Positions 51,296 to 62,668 of a stretch of 64,000 nucleotides of DNA are shown here, piece after piece. Numbering within the stretch: the first letter of the stretch is position 1; each line of letters opens with the position of its first letter. The stretch is from positions 2,087,001 through 2,151,000 of the forward strand of contig QYRS01000012.1 of NCBI GenBank assembly GCA_006503535.1. Direction: 5' to 3'. The DNA comes from Arthrinium phaeospermum. Taxonomy: Eukaryota; Ascomycota; Sordariomycetes; Amphisphaeriales; Apiosporaceae. The notes under the pieces were generated by a model. That model ran no database searches. It had not been told where the DNA came from and worked only from the letters and a program-made list of their open reading frames with translations. A program made the translations under genes and the position numbers.

Positions 51296-53147
51296 ATGGC
51301 GACCTACACCAATACCGCCGCGGGCGGCTCCTCGACGGCCGTCCTGGAGATGCACGACATCCCAGCGCCGCACTCCAAGCTCGAGGAGGCTCAGCAGCAG
51401 CAGCAGCCGCTCCCGGACTCCGCCGAGTCCGCCTCGTCCTCCCCGCAGGAAGACCAGGAGCCGGGCTCGCCGCCGCCGACGGCGACTGAGGTGGTCCAGC
51501 GCTGGAACTACCCCAAGAGCAACGTGCCCAAGATCGGGGCGTGCTTCTGGTCGTTCATCGTGATGGGGGCGAATGATGCGGCTTATGGCGTGAGTCTGCT
51601 CTTCTTACCTAGTCGCCCGCTGGCTGGCTGCTGTTCTGGCGTCTCCGGCCGGGCAGGTGGCATTGATCGTTTGACTGACATGACTCTTGGGCGTTTATAG
51701 GCTTTGATTCACTATGTAAGTACGGCTCAGTGTTAAGTATTGTTAATTTGCCAGGTTCGGAGGCTCACCCTGCTGGGTACTAGATTGAACAATACTACCG
51801 CCTCTCGTACACCATCGTCTCGCTCATCTTCCTCTCGCCGTTCGTTGGCTACACGGCCTCGGCGCTGCTGAACAACGTCCTCCACCGGTCCGTCGGGCAG
51901 CGGGGCGTGGGCGGGATCGCGTCGGGGTGCCACATGCTGGCGTATATCATCGTAAGTCTTCCTTGGGGCGAGTCAGACATGTATGCTCCAGTTGTTGTAC
52001 TGAAGAAATATAAAAGATCGCCATTCACCCCCCGTACCCGGTCATGGTCATCGCCTTCATGATCGCCGGCTTTGGCAACGGCCTCGCGGACGCGGCTTGG
52101 AACGCTTGGGTCGGCAACCTCGACCGCGCCAACGAGATGCTCGGGTTCTTGCACGGCTTTTACGGGCTCGGGGCCGTGCTCTCGCCGCTTATTGCGACGA
52201 ATATGGTGGCCAACGCTAAGTTGCCGTGGTACACGTTTTACTACATCATGGTAGGTTTCATCACCTTCTTATCCCAGTTTTTGGCTTGGCTGCTGATAAA
52301 AGTGTGCGTCCGTTCTAGATCGGCCTGGCCGGCCTCGAAATCTTCACCTCGGTCGCCGGCTTCTGGACCTCGACGGCGGCGGCGTACCACGCCTCGATCG
52401 CGCGGCAGCACGGCGAAGAGGGGGAGGGCCCAAGGGGCAGCCTGCGCGAGGCGCTGATCACGCGGCCGTCGGCGCGCGTGACCTGGCTGTGCGCCCTGTT
52501 CCTGCTGGGCTACGTCGGCGTCGAGGTGGCGCTGGGGGGCTGGATCGTGGTCTTCATGATCCAGGTGCGGCAGGGGGCCGAGTTCGCGAGCGGGATGACG
52601 GCCATGGGGTTCTGGCTGGGCATCACGGTCGGGCGCGTGGTGTTGGGGTTCGTGACGCCGCGGTTGGGGGAGAAGTTGGCGATTAGCGTGAGTACTTTTA
52701 CCTACTTACCGTTCTTCTTCCTGTTCTGAGGATGATATCTTCTTTCTTTCTATTTGTTACCCCCTATTATTTGCCAATCATCTGACACATACGGCCCAGA
52801 TCTACCTCCCCATCGTCATGGCCCTCGAGCTCCTCTTCTGGCTCGTGCCCCAGTTCATCGTGTCGGCCGTGGCCGTGGGCCTGCAGGGCTTCTTCCTGGG
52901 CCCGCTGTTCCCGGCCGCCATCGTGGCCATGTCCAAGCTGCTGCCGCGCCACCTGCACGTGGGCGCCATCGGGTTCGCGGCCGCGTTCGGGGGCAGCGGC
53001 GCCGCCATCCTGCCGTTCGCCGTGGGGGCCATTGCGCAGGCCAAGGGGGTCCAGGTGCTGCAGCCCATCATCTTGGCGCTGCTGGGGGTGATTCTGCTGC
53101 TGTGGTTCGGGCTGCCGAATCGGTTTGGGGGTAAGAAGAGGGAGTGA
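51296..53147 (+). CDS. MFS transporter, FHS/Bsc6-like, 475 aa
   Basis: Six exons (51296-51589, 51701-51715, 51784-51951, 52017-52250, 52319-52687, 52800-53147) join entirely in phase 0 and give 475 residues without any break. A polar N-terminal tail with a QQQQQ run precedes about twelve hydrophobic segments. Motifs include FIVMGANDAAYG at helix 1, the conserved GFGNGLADAAWNAWVG, GFLHGFYGLGAVLSPLIAT in the centre, GFWLGITVGRVVLGFVTPRLGEK with the usual loop motif, and LGPLFPAAIVAMSKLLP near the end. This pattern is that of the fucose/BSC6-type MFS branch of ascomycetes; the substrate is unknown. The second exon is only 15 bases. Intron 3 ends in an unusual AAAAG acceptor. The coding region is GC-rich. 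Confidence 0.88.
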
Positions 53148-55805
53148 GTAGAATAAAAGGGATGGGGTGTACGGTGTGATGTGGTGGTTGAATAGGAGAT
53201 ATGTATGGGGCTCCGCGTGGGTGGCACTTGAGATGATGGACTGGATTTGCGGTGCTGTAAAGAGGAATGGGGAGATTTACAATAGACTGTGTATTTGAGT
53301 CATGGACGCAGCCCTATTTGGGTAGTCGGTAGGGTCCTGGATCAACTAAGTAGATATAGGGTTACAATTTGTTGATTCAATCGAGACGAGCCCGGGGCAC
53401 AACAGCTCAACATGGCTTATTTCTTCCCCCTTCTTTCCTTTGCGTCATGCTGTGCTGATACCGAGATCGAGATGTCTTGATTTCGAGATATACCTCATAC
53501 CTTGAATCGCCCTTTCCCAAGTGGCAGGGCAGAAGCCAAGGTGCTACGGTGCAAGGTCACGTTACAGTGACCATAGGAATCTTGGCCTTTGGTGGCAAGT
53601 GGCTGGTCATTGACCGTGGGCATCACGGTAGAAATCCCGTCCTTGACTCGGACCGATCCGATAGACGACGATCAACGGGACCTGAGCGTTGGGTCGTGGC
53701 TTGATGTTACCAAATAAGCTATCCTTGGGTTTCATTGGAAGACAGCATGGCGTGCACCTATCTGATTACGCGAGCTGATGTGTTAGATAAGGAAGTCGAT
53801 GGAATCATAGATGGAACATAGTCCAGGCGATCACACGCTGAGTCGTGGACGGGCATGAGGCAACCGCGCCGATTACGTAGTTGCGGGACGACTGTGTTGC
53901 TGCCTTATCTACATGTGGCTAGTGATATTGCGATATGTAGTAGTATTCCTATCAGCTAGGTATTATTCAATAGAATGAAAGGGATATGCGGGACAACTTC
54001 TCAATTGCATCACCTGTTGTTCTGTTCCTATGTTGCGCATTTGCGGATATCCGAGTTGCCATTTACTTCAGTGATGGGAATCGTAAATACGGCTTGAACT
54101 GTATGGCTCACCCCATGTCAACCAAGCTACAAATCATATCAGCTTCAGTCGGCAAGTTTCACAATTAAGCATGTAAGTGATGGCATTGGCGGATTCGCAT
54201 GCCCCAAAAGACAGGGAGCTTACCGGAAGGGCATCCCAATGGGCCAGGAGCAAGCCGGCAAGCGGGACGTGCAGGTTGCGACAAGGCTGCCATTGGCGTT
54301 GCGCAGCCTGTATGTGTGCAGAGAGAGGCCTGTGACCCCATCAAGCCCATGCGCGGCCATCAAATGATCCTGGTGGCGCGGTGCAGCTACCGAGCTATGG
54401 ACTCGGCGACTGCACGCACATTCAGGGTTCACTCTTTCCAGGGTACTGGTAGTGAGTGGGCTGGGGGCGCCGGCCGGAGATGCAGCTGAAGCCTCTTTAC
54501 TCAGAAAAAGGAAAAGCCACCAATGTCTCTAGGCAAGACATGCGTACACGGTATCTATCTACGAATTGCGCAGGCATAACACTATGATGATACCTTTTGC
54601 TACATACAGTCTTTGTTGGATGTTGCAATTGTGTTGGCTGCAGTCTCATGTGAGTTGCTGGCATCCATCCAACATATGTAGGATGCGGGGTGTTGTGAAG
54701 ACGGAAGAAAGAGAGAGGGATTAATTAGCACACGGGAGATATTATTAGGCACATCTGCAGTGATGAATCCCATCCCATACCACACCACCTTGCATCTCAC
54801 ATGGCCAGCCCAAGTCAAGATCAATATGTAGTGTTAGCCACCTAGCTCGCACACTTCGAAACTCGCCTCGCAAGCCCAATGGAAGCCTTGTGCTTGAGTC
54901 AAGTCCATTGCTCTGCCGGTTTCAAGTACTTAAAGACCTGCTGTTATTTCTCAAGTTGTGGCACGATTCTGATTCCTCTTCTAATGGAGGCTACCTACTC
55001 CGTACCTTTCTTTCCTTTTTAACGTCCCTATTGACCTTTTCTCATCCTTTTCCTTTACAGTAGAGAAAGTAACAATTAAGTACCCCGATTACCTATTACA
55101 TACTATTGCCGTATACATCCAAGGCTAGGCATGCGAATGCGTATATGCCTGCAAGCCCGTTTCCAACGTTCAATGTGGTGATTGAAGGAGGGTCGAATAG
55201 GTCAGAGCTTCATCAGCTAGCTACTTACATACAGTACCTAACTGCTAGGGGCACATGTGCGGTAGGTGCAGTAGCTCCATCCGATAGCTCCAGCCCCTCT
55301 CCATCATCGATACGCACGCGACCCACCCAAGGTCCAGAAGGCCCCAGTCAACACACTGGGCCCTTGAATCGCATTGTTAGCAGCAGAGCTGGGCCACATC
55401 CAACGAACCACCCGCCAGCCGAACCGCTGCTGCACTGCCCAGCCTTGTTACATCCCATCAATCGGAACCTGAGCAGCAAAAGATAGAACAAGTTAGTTGA
55501 CAAGTGCTCATGCCGCAGCAGCACGAGACCAGACCAGACCAAACCAACCCTCTATCCTCAATTGAATTTCCAACGAGTGTCGACGCTCTGAAGTCTCCCA
55601 CCCATCTCTCAATTCCTCCCGGCTCGGCCAGCAGCTTGACGACGTCACTGGATTAGCTGCCTGACACTGACCACACCCACTCGAGACCCCCCCAATGGTT
55701 GCAGCTATCTGAACTCTTTCACTTCCGACAGGGAAAACGAGGCCCCTCGAGCAAACAGCAGCTTCGTTCCACACAAACACCACTCCATCCCGCTGCATCT
55801 ACGCG
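53148..55805. other. Intergenic stretch, nothing recognised
   Basis: About 2.7 kb between two plus-strand genes. Short ORFs are present but none shows domain-like sequence. The right end holds the promoter and leader of BLM10. Confidence 0.45.
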
Positions 55806-58800
55806 ATGGAGGACCATCTCGACTTGTCCAACGCTGGAGCTCTGTCGGGGGCCGCCCAGTTTCTGAGCGCCTTCGGCTCTTCGGGCGAGCCCATCTCTCG
55901 TGCCACATCGCCGGGCCTCCCCTCCACCCCCGACGCCGACTCCCACGATACCTCCAAGCGCCACCGACCCCGAACCTTCTCCTACTTCCAGCTGCTGCCC
56001 TACCCCGTCGAGGAGGAGGCACAGCGCGACGCCGCCCTGCAAGGCATCCTCAAGCAGCTGTACATCTCCATCAAGGCAGAAGACTTCTCCCCGGGCGCCC
56101 TGCATTGGACCCGCCAGCTGTCAGGATGGCTCAGCCTCAAGTTCGACATGCCCAGGGACCTCCGAGCCAAGCTGGCGAGGCTCTACTTCCATCTCTCTCT
56201 GGCCCCGGGCCTCGATGGCGCCGCTGCCGATCGCTTCTCCAAGATGGTCTCGACCCTGGCTAGGCGGAAACACCTCTTGAAGCCCGGCGAGGACCTGACG
56301 CTGGACTGGAAGCCGTTGTGGAAAGAGATCCGGGCCCTGGTGCTTCCTGGCGAAGCCCCTGCCCACCATTCCGCCCGTAGACGAGGCTTGAAGCACCTGT
56401 GGAAGCTCTGTCTCCAATCTTATACCTACTTCGACCCGAGCGAGAGACGGGCAATGCTGGAGGAGATCCTGCCCTTCTTCAGCACCTCGGACCTCCAAGA
56501 TGCCTACATCGTTGTCGGCACCCTCAACATCCTCATGCCCACGACCCCCGCCCCTCCTACCGCACCTCAGTCGCAGCCGTCCGATTTTGTGCCGACCTTC
56601 TTCCATCTGTGGTCCTTGATGACCAGGTCCAAGGTCTTCGATATCACATTCCTCGACATGTTCTCGCGCATGGCCCGGGACTACCTAACATACCGACATG
56701 TACCCTTTACCGAATACGGCATCTTCACTCGAGAACAGTCCGATCTTATCTTTACGGCCATCCTCCGCCTGACCGAGATCCCTGTTGGCCAGGCCAACTC
56801 CCCTTATACGTCCCTTGACTACTCTTCGGGCATGGGCATTTTCCTGGAGAAGGATAAGAAGAAGCACCCCATCTCCTATACAATTGCTCGCTGGGTCGTA
56901 TCGTCCCTGTCGCCCCAATGTCTGGAGAAGGACGGCTCCATTCTCCACAGTCTTGAGGGGCTGCTGGAGTCTATCGACACCTTCTTCCATCCGTCAAACC
57001 AGGGCTCGTGGACCACCATGCTGGCACAGATGACGTTTTATTTGACGGAAATGTTCGTGTCGCGATGGAACAAAGAACAAATAAGCGAGCAAGATACTCC
57101 AGCCGACCGCAGGCTCAACGCAGCGCTCAAGCACAGGTTTGTCAAGAGCCTCCGCGAAGTCACCTTCATGGGACTCTTCGGCAAGAGCACCAAGGTCACC
57201 AACATGTACTTCGGCGCGCTTCAGAACCTGACCTACCTCGAACCGGATCTGATGCTTCCCGGCGCTCTCCAGAGGTTCTACCCGAGTTTGCAAGGACTTG
57301 TCGAGGTTCACCGCACAACCTCGAGTCTTTGTGGGCTACAGATGATTGCCAACATTATGTCGCGGCAAAAGGGCTTCCGATGCCATATCACGGCACTGCT
57401 TGCCCTGGCGTTACCCGGCATCGATGCCAACGATCTCAACAAGACCCAGTACACTTTGAACTTCATCCAGAGTGTCGCGTACAGCATCCCGTTCGTCGAT
57501 CTCACCAAGAAGAACTCCGATGTGCACGACACGACTTTGGCGATGCAGTGGGTCCAGGGCGAGATGGAGCGTATGGAGAGGGAAGGCCAGGAGGTCCAGA
57601 TCGACTACAAGAACGAGCTCAGTGACGAGGACGAGGCGAATATTGTTCGTTCGTCCACGGCGGGTTTCGGTGAGTTCATACTGGCCCTCCTCGGCAAAGT
57701 CTTCACCCTGCTCGAGAACCTGCCGGACTCTTCGCAACTGCGGTCTGGCTCTCCAGAAGACAATATCATCAACACGTTGCCGGCTGCTTTGACACCGTTG
57801 TTTGCGTCTCTCTCCCCCGAACTGTTTGACATGGCCCTGGAGAAGCTGTCGACCTTCGTGTCCACCCACGTTGTACATCAGGCACGTGATGCCATGGCGT
57901 GGATCTGTAATGCTCTTTGCAAAGTGAACCCGGAGAAAACCCTCAAGATCTTCCTTCCCATGCTGATCGTCAATATTCGAAATGAAATTGATTACAACGG
58001 AGCCGCGTCGGATCGGAGTAGTGGCACTGAAGTCTTGCCCCGTGACCGTGCCCTTGTCTGGCATGTTAGTATCCTGAGCATGTGTGTTGTCCACGTGGGT
58101 GCCGAAGTACTCAAGTACAAGACCGAGCTTTTCGACATTGCCAAATACATGCAGGAAAAGTGCCGAGGACTTCCTACCATCCATATCAGCAACTACATCC
58201 ATCACCTGTTGCTGAACCTCACGGCCACGTACCCTATCGACAATGCCCTGTTTGAGCCCGACGTCATCAAGCGAGGATTGGACGTGCAGGATTGGGGCCA
58301 GTCAACATCGCCAGCTGATCTCACCATCCGATGGCATCGCCCACTGCCGGCAGAACTGGAGTTTGCCGTGGAGTTGTTCCAGTCGCAAGCCCTGGGTGCT
58401 ATGGAGAGACTGGAGGTGTTCATGAGCAATGACGCGCCAGTCAGCAGGAAAGGAAAGAACAAGGAGTGGTCTGATGAAGTTTCACGTCAGCTTACCCAAC
58501 TCAGGCTTGTGATTTCCGGAATTGCCATCCTGTTCGACCCTAAGTGGGCGTTCAGCGACGCGAACGGCGTAAATGGTCGACGTGCCGACACTGATGGAGA
58601 TGAGATGATGGGCGACCGGGACGATGAAGAGGAGAATCCCCTGGCAGAAGCCGGCGAGGATGACGAAACCAGGCCGCAGTTCAAGTACCAGAGTGGATAC
58701 TTGCTGACCCCTGAAAACCCTCTTTACAATCGTATCCATGAGATGCGCGATCAGATCGGCCGCTTGCTGTCGAGGACTCATGCCTTCCTCAACAGCCAGC

Positions 58801-61769
58801 AAGAGGACGACGTGCCTTGTTTCACAGCCCTGTACTCTACCTACCGCACCTGGATCACGGACGTGGGTTTCGAAAGATCTGCGCACCCTCTCGAGCGTCT
58901 GCAGAGACTCTACAAGGCCGACATTGGCCCCTTCAAGATTAGCGGACTACGCAAGGCTTACCCTCGCCCCCTCCTCATCAAGCGTGCCGACGCGTACCAG
59001 CTGCAACGCGTGAAGCACAATGCCTCGGTTCGGAGGAAGAGCGAGATCGACCGACAGCTCCTGCTCGACCTGGCCGAGTCCTGCACGTCGCAGTACGCGG
59101 ATGTGCGGCGGGTTGCCCAAGGCGCCCAGGACGCGTCGCTGAAGGTGCTCATTGGCGGCCGGCCCCTGGTGATCCCCGTCATCCTGGAGCGCTTCCGCCA
59201 GGCCATGGACGCCATGGACCACGACCGCATCAAGGGCGCCATGTACACGCTGCTGTTCACGAGCCTGCTCAAGACTCTGATCCGCGACTGGCGGTACGCG
59301 CCGGACCTGCTGCGCCTCTACATCCGGACCGCGGGCGTCGACAAGACGTCGATCCAGAACCTGGGCGCGACCGCGCTGTATCCCATGATCGAGTTCGGGA
59401 AACGGTTTGAGCTGATGGTGCTGCTGGATGACGATATTGTTTCGCAGATCAAGCCGGCCGATGATTGCTCCTCTGTGATTGCATCGCGACATGACTTTGT
59501 CGTCGAACGGCGCAGGAAGGTCGAAGAGAAGAAGGTTGCCCTTGGGCTCGAGCTTATCGAGATATCCAAGGAATCGCACTGGAAGACGGCCAGCCGATGC
59601 GTCATCTTCACGACCAACCTCTGTGTTCGTTTCGATTCCATTGCGCCGCCTCAGTTCATCGAGCTGGTGACGCGAGGCACCAATGACCCACACCCAGGCC
59701 TCCGAAGTAGTTATTTGACGGCCTTCTCGAATGTCTTTGCTGCCATCGACCAGCGCGCCGTCTACAACCATTCCTACAGAGACTACTTGGAGGAGAAGGA
59801 GAAGGATGTGAACAAGGTCGTCGTACCGGTGGAGAAGGGCGACGCCCAGTTCACCCGAAACTTCCTCGACAGTTTTGCCGACCCAGATCGCGCCGAGTAC
59901 TTTGTGGATTCCGACTATGCCGGTTGGCTTGCCTGGGGCAAGAAGTTCAATGCTTTCCGCACCAAGCCCAAGCGTTTCGACGAATACGACGACGTGGAGA
60001 TTGCTGCCAGACAGCAGATTGGCAAGCTGCTCACAAAGGATTGGCTGAAGCAGTTCTTCGACTACCTGAAGCAGGAGCCGCGCGATTCGTCGTCGGATCG
60101 GTTCCGGAGCCCCGTCGTCATCTTGTTGATGCATGTGTTCGACTTGATGAACTACGGACAGACAGAATTGACCTTTGAGGACGTCAAGGCATTGACGACT
60201 GAGGTCTACGGCGATGGTACTGATAAGCATCAACACCGTGCCACGTCGGAGATCTTGGGTGCCATGCTTGCCGGCTCAGCGGACGACCCCGTGGAGATGA
60301 AGGATCAATCGTGGGGTTTTGCCCAGCCCTTGCTTCTCCAGATCTTTGCGGACAGCCTGACTCCAGAGAACCTGTCGTACTGGATGACATGCCTGCACTT
60401 TGTCATCGACACCAAGGACCCGCGACGTGCGCCCGAACTCGTCAAGACCCTCAGCGCCTTCCGGCTGGACATGTCGTCCAACGCTGCCTTTAAGGAAGCC
60501 TCCAAAGTCGGACTGCTCGAATTCCTCATCAACGACTGCGGCTGGCACTTCCGCCACGAGAAGCCTGTCCTCGCCGACTTCCTGGCTCATATTGACCACC
60601 CCTACAAGTCGGTGCGCGAGGCGATTGGTCGTGTGATCGCTACGATATACCGAACCCGATACCACGAATCGTTCGAAAACGTCTCGGCCCTCCTGGAGCA
60701 GAACAAGGCCGTATCGCCGTCGGGCATCGGCATCCGGCCATACCAGCCGGATGAGGAGTTCAGCGCCACCATCAAGGATGTATTCTCTCGCCTGGAACAA
60801 TGGAGGCACGAGCGCACGCCTGGCCAACAGACACCATCTTCCTACACCTCTGGCTCCAAGACGGTGCTCACCTGGCTGGACAACACTCTGTCGTCGCAGG
60901 AATGCACACAACTGACATCGTTCTTCCCGGACCCCTTCATAGACCAGCTTCTGCATATGATGGACGTCAAGGAAGACCCTGAGCTGATGAGACTTGCATA
61001 TCACGTGTACCGCCATCTCCCGAACATCCCGTTCCGGACCGGGGAAGACGGGCCATTCATTGCGGCTCTGATCCGGCTCGGAAAGGGCGCCACCTCGTGG
61101 CACCAGCGGCTTCGTGCGCTTGTTAATATGCAAGTCATCTACTTCCGCCGGCTGTTCCTCATGGATGCATCTCAGCGTGAGTTGCTTTTCGATGCGGTGG
61201 GCGATATGCTGGCCGATCCGCAGCTCGAGGTCCGGACCGTGGCAGGTGCCACACTGGCGGGCATGATTCGATGCTCGCCGGCGGCCATCCGCAACCCCGT
61301 CATCAACACACTCAAGTCCCGTTTCGAGCGCTCTCTCAACCAGAACCCAATGCCGAAGAAGAAGGCGCCCGGTACGGACACGCCGGTCAACGCGACGCAG
61401 CAGATTGTGCGGAGACACGCAGCGGTGCTGGGGCTCGGCTCGCTGATCGAGGCGTTCCCGTACGCAACGCCGCCGCCGAGCTGGATGCCCGAGGTGCTGG
61501 CGCTGCTGGCGCGGCGCGCGGCCAGTGACCCGGGCGTGGTGGGCAAGGCCACCAAGAGCATCCTGTCCGAGTTCAAGAAGACAAGACAAGACAGCTGGGG
61601 GGTAGATCAAAAGGTAAGCAACCATCCCTACGAGCTGAAACCAGTTCTGGTCTGGCTCCTGTCACACTTGAAGAAATCCGAACTGACTTTATTTGCGCGC
61701 CTACAGTATTTCACCTCGGAACAGCTGGAGGATCTGGAGGGTGTCCTCTGGAAGAGCTACTTCGCTTAA
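55806..61769 (+). CDS. BLM10: Proteasome activator Blm10/PA200 (PSME4)
   Basis: This is a giant HEAT-repeat protein that caps the 20S proteasome, opens its gate and in the nucleus helps degrade acetylated histones and non-native proteins. The frame runs from ATG 55806 to TAA 61767-61769. It contains the family features: an N-terminal RPRTFSYFQLLPYPVEEE segment, a long alpha-solenoid, an acidic linker (DDEEENPLAEAGEDDET, about residue 940), and the C-terminal YFTSEQLEDLEGVL. The last intron, 61614-61706 (GTAAGC, AACTGAC branch, CTACAG), is 93 bp, keeps frame and has no stop, so an unspliced reading gives 1987 residues while the spliced protein has 1956. Splicing restores the family C-terminus. 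The protein ends Ser-Tyr-Phe-Ala, where yeast Blm10 has Tyr-Tyr-Ala as its gate-opening HbYX tail. No frame break was noticed. Confidence 0.95.
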   Translation: MEDHLDLSNAGALSGAAQFLSAFGSSGEPISRATSPGLPSTPDADSHDTSKRHRPRTFSYFQLLPYPVEEEAQRDAALQGILKQLYISIKAEDFSPGALHWTRQLSGWLSLKFDMPRDLRAKLARLYFHLSLAPGLDGAAADRFSKMVSTLARRKHLLKPGEDLTLDWKPLWKEIRALVLPGEAPAHHSARRRGLKHLWKLCLQSYTYFDPSERRAMLEEILPFFSTSDLQDAYIVVGTLNILMPTTPAPPTAPQSQPSDFVPTFFHLWSLMTRSKVFDITFLDMFSRMARDYLTYRHVPFTEYGIFTREQSDLIFTAILRLTEIPVGQANSPYTSLDYSSGMGIFLEKDKKKHPISYTIARWVVSSLSPQCLEKDGSILHSLEGLLESIDTFFHPSNQGSWTTMLAQMTFYLTEMFVSRWNKEQISEQDTPADRRLNAALKHRFVKSLREVTFMGLFGKSTKVTNMYFGALQNLTYLEPDLMLPGALQRFYPSLQGLVEVHRTTSSLCGLQMIANIMSRQKGFRCHITALLALALPGIDANDLNKTQYTLNFIQSVAYSIPFVDLTKKNSDVHDTTLAMQWVQGEMERMEREGQEVQIDYKNELSDEDEANIVRSSTAGFGEFILALLGKVFTLLENLPDSSQLRSGSPEDNIINTLPAALTPLFASLSPELFDMALEKLSTFVSTHVVHQARDAMAWICNALCKVNPEKTLKIFLPMLIVNIRNEIDYNGAASDRSSGTEVLPRDRALVWHVSILSMCVVHVGAEVLKYKTELFDIAKYMQEKCRGLPTIHISNYIHHLLLNLTATYPIDNALFEPDVIKRGLDVQDWGQSTSPADLTIRWHRPLPAELEFAVELFQSQALGAMERLEVFMSNDAPVSRKGKNKEWSDEVSRQLTQLRLVISGIAILFDPKWAFSDANGVNGRRADTDGDEMMGDRDDEEENPLAEAGEDDETRPQFKYQSGYLLTPENPLYNRIHEMRDQIGRLLSRTHAFLNSQQEDDVPCFTALYSTYRTWITDVGFERSAHPLERLQRLYKADIGPFKISGLRKAYPRPLLIKRADAYQLQRVKHNASVRRKSEIDRQLLLDLAESCTSQYADVRRVAQGAQDASLKVLIGGRPLVIPVILERFRQAMDAMDHDRIKGAMYTLLFTSLLKTLIRDWRYAPDLLRLYIRTAGVDKTSIQNLGATALYPMIEFGKRFELMVLLDDDIVSQIKPADDCSSVIASRHDFVVERRRKVEEKKVALGLELIEISKESHWKTASRCVIFTTNLCVRFDSIAPPQFIELVTRGTNDPHPGLRSSYLTAFSNVFAAIDQRAVYNHSYRDYLEEKEKDVNKVVVPVEKGDAQFTRNFLDSFADPDRAEYFVDSDYAGWLAWGKKFNAFRTKPKRFDEYDDVEIAARQQIGKLLTKDWLKQFFDYLKQEPRDSSSDRFRSPVVILLMHVFDLMNYGQTELTFEDVKALTTEVYGDGTDKHQHRATSEILGAMLAGSADDPVEMKDQSWGFAQPLLLQIFADSLTPENLSYWMTCLHFVIDTKDPRRAPELVKTLSAFRLDMSSNAAFKEASKVGLLEFLINDCGWHFRHEKPVLADFLAHIDHPYKSVREAIGRVIATIYRTRYHESFENVSALLEQNKAVSPSGIGIRPYQPDEEFSATIKDVFSRLEQWRHERTPGQQTPSSYTSGSKTVLTWLDNTLSSQECTQLTSFFPDPFIDQLLHMMDVKEDPELMRLAYHVYRHLPNIPFRTGEDGPFIAALIRLGKGATSWHQRLRALVNMQVIYFRRLFLMDASQRELLFDAVGDMLADPQLEVRTVAGATLAGMIRCSPAAIRNPVINTLKSRFERSLNQNPMPKKKAPGTDTPVNATQQIVRRHAAVLGLGSLIEAFPYATPPPSWMPEVLALLARRAASDPGVVGKATKSILSEFKKTRQDSWGVDQKVSNHPYELKPVLVWLLSHLKKSELTLFARLQYFTSEQLEDLEGVLWKSYFA

Positions 61770-62668
61770 GTATTGGTGACGAGGCTATGCTATGGGGGGT
61801 GTTGTAGATAGCATAGAATAATAGAACACAAGCGTTGCGATTTCCTAAGTCTCGTACAACCGGTTATTCCACTGATTATGCTATTGACTACTTGCCAGCT
61901 AGCGGCTGGGGTTGGGGACTGCGACTGCGTTGCTTCCAACGTAGCAACCTGGTTGGATCTTTCGCCCACGGCAATCATTTTGTCATCAACGCTAAGGTGA
62001 ATGTCTATAAATTCACCCTGTCTCTCTCACGCATACATCATTCTGCTCTCTTCATCTTACTCAAGACCGGAGGCGTTGTGATGCATATTTTCACAGCACT
62101 AATAGCGTGGTCTAGAGTGTGTTGGTAGTGAGTGCCGTGTATGAAAGGCCCTTCGGAAGCGTGTACGAGTTGGCGACGTCTTTCAAACATCTCTCTCTCT
62201 CTCTCTCTTTCTTTCTGTCTCTCTCGAAGATTTTTTCTGCTTGGTACCAAAGACCCTCTATTCCATGTCATGTTGCTCTTCAATGAGCGACCGTTTTACA
62301 TGTGGTGTCCCGAGTGCCATAAGCGCTTATTTTTAGGACCACCCCCACCCAAGACGGCGTAATCCAACCTCATATTCGGACTTTTCGCGTCGCTACGAAA
62401 GTGCGGCAATGGCGCACCCTTCGCATGGCGGCGTGTCGCACAAACGGACAATACCATGGGAATTTGACGTTAGGCCGACTTGCGGGTGGCGTTGGAATGC
62501 ATGGGAAAGGTACATAAAAGCTGACTTTGTTTGCTGATTCCATTTTAATAAAGTGACTGGTATTTCTCGCCTGATTGATACACGAATCTGCTACAAAAGA
62601 ACATTCTGCCACAAACGAATTTCCAGTCCAGAAAGTGGCATACTTCTATTTTCTTGTCAACTGACTGT
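61770..62668. other. Intergenic stretch
   Basis: It holds the BLM10 3' end and the promoter of the next gene. A CT run lies near 62.19 kb. An ACATAAAAG box near 62512 could serve as a TATA element about 150 bp upstream of the GST-like start. Nothing else was recognised. Confidence 0.45.

Noticed and set aside
55900..60236. Long minus-strand and second-frame ORFs across BLM10
   Set aside because: They are shadows of the intact BLM10 frame in GC-rich codons.
61614..61706. Reading these 93 bases as BLM10 coding sequence
   Set aside because: Consensus donor, branch and acceptor are present, and removal restores the family C-terminal block YFTSEQLEDL next to VDQK.
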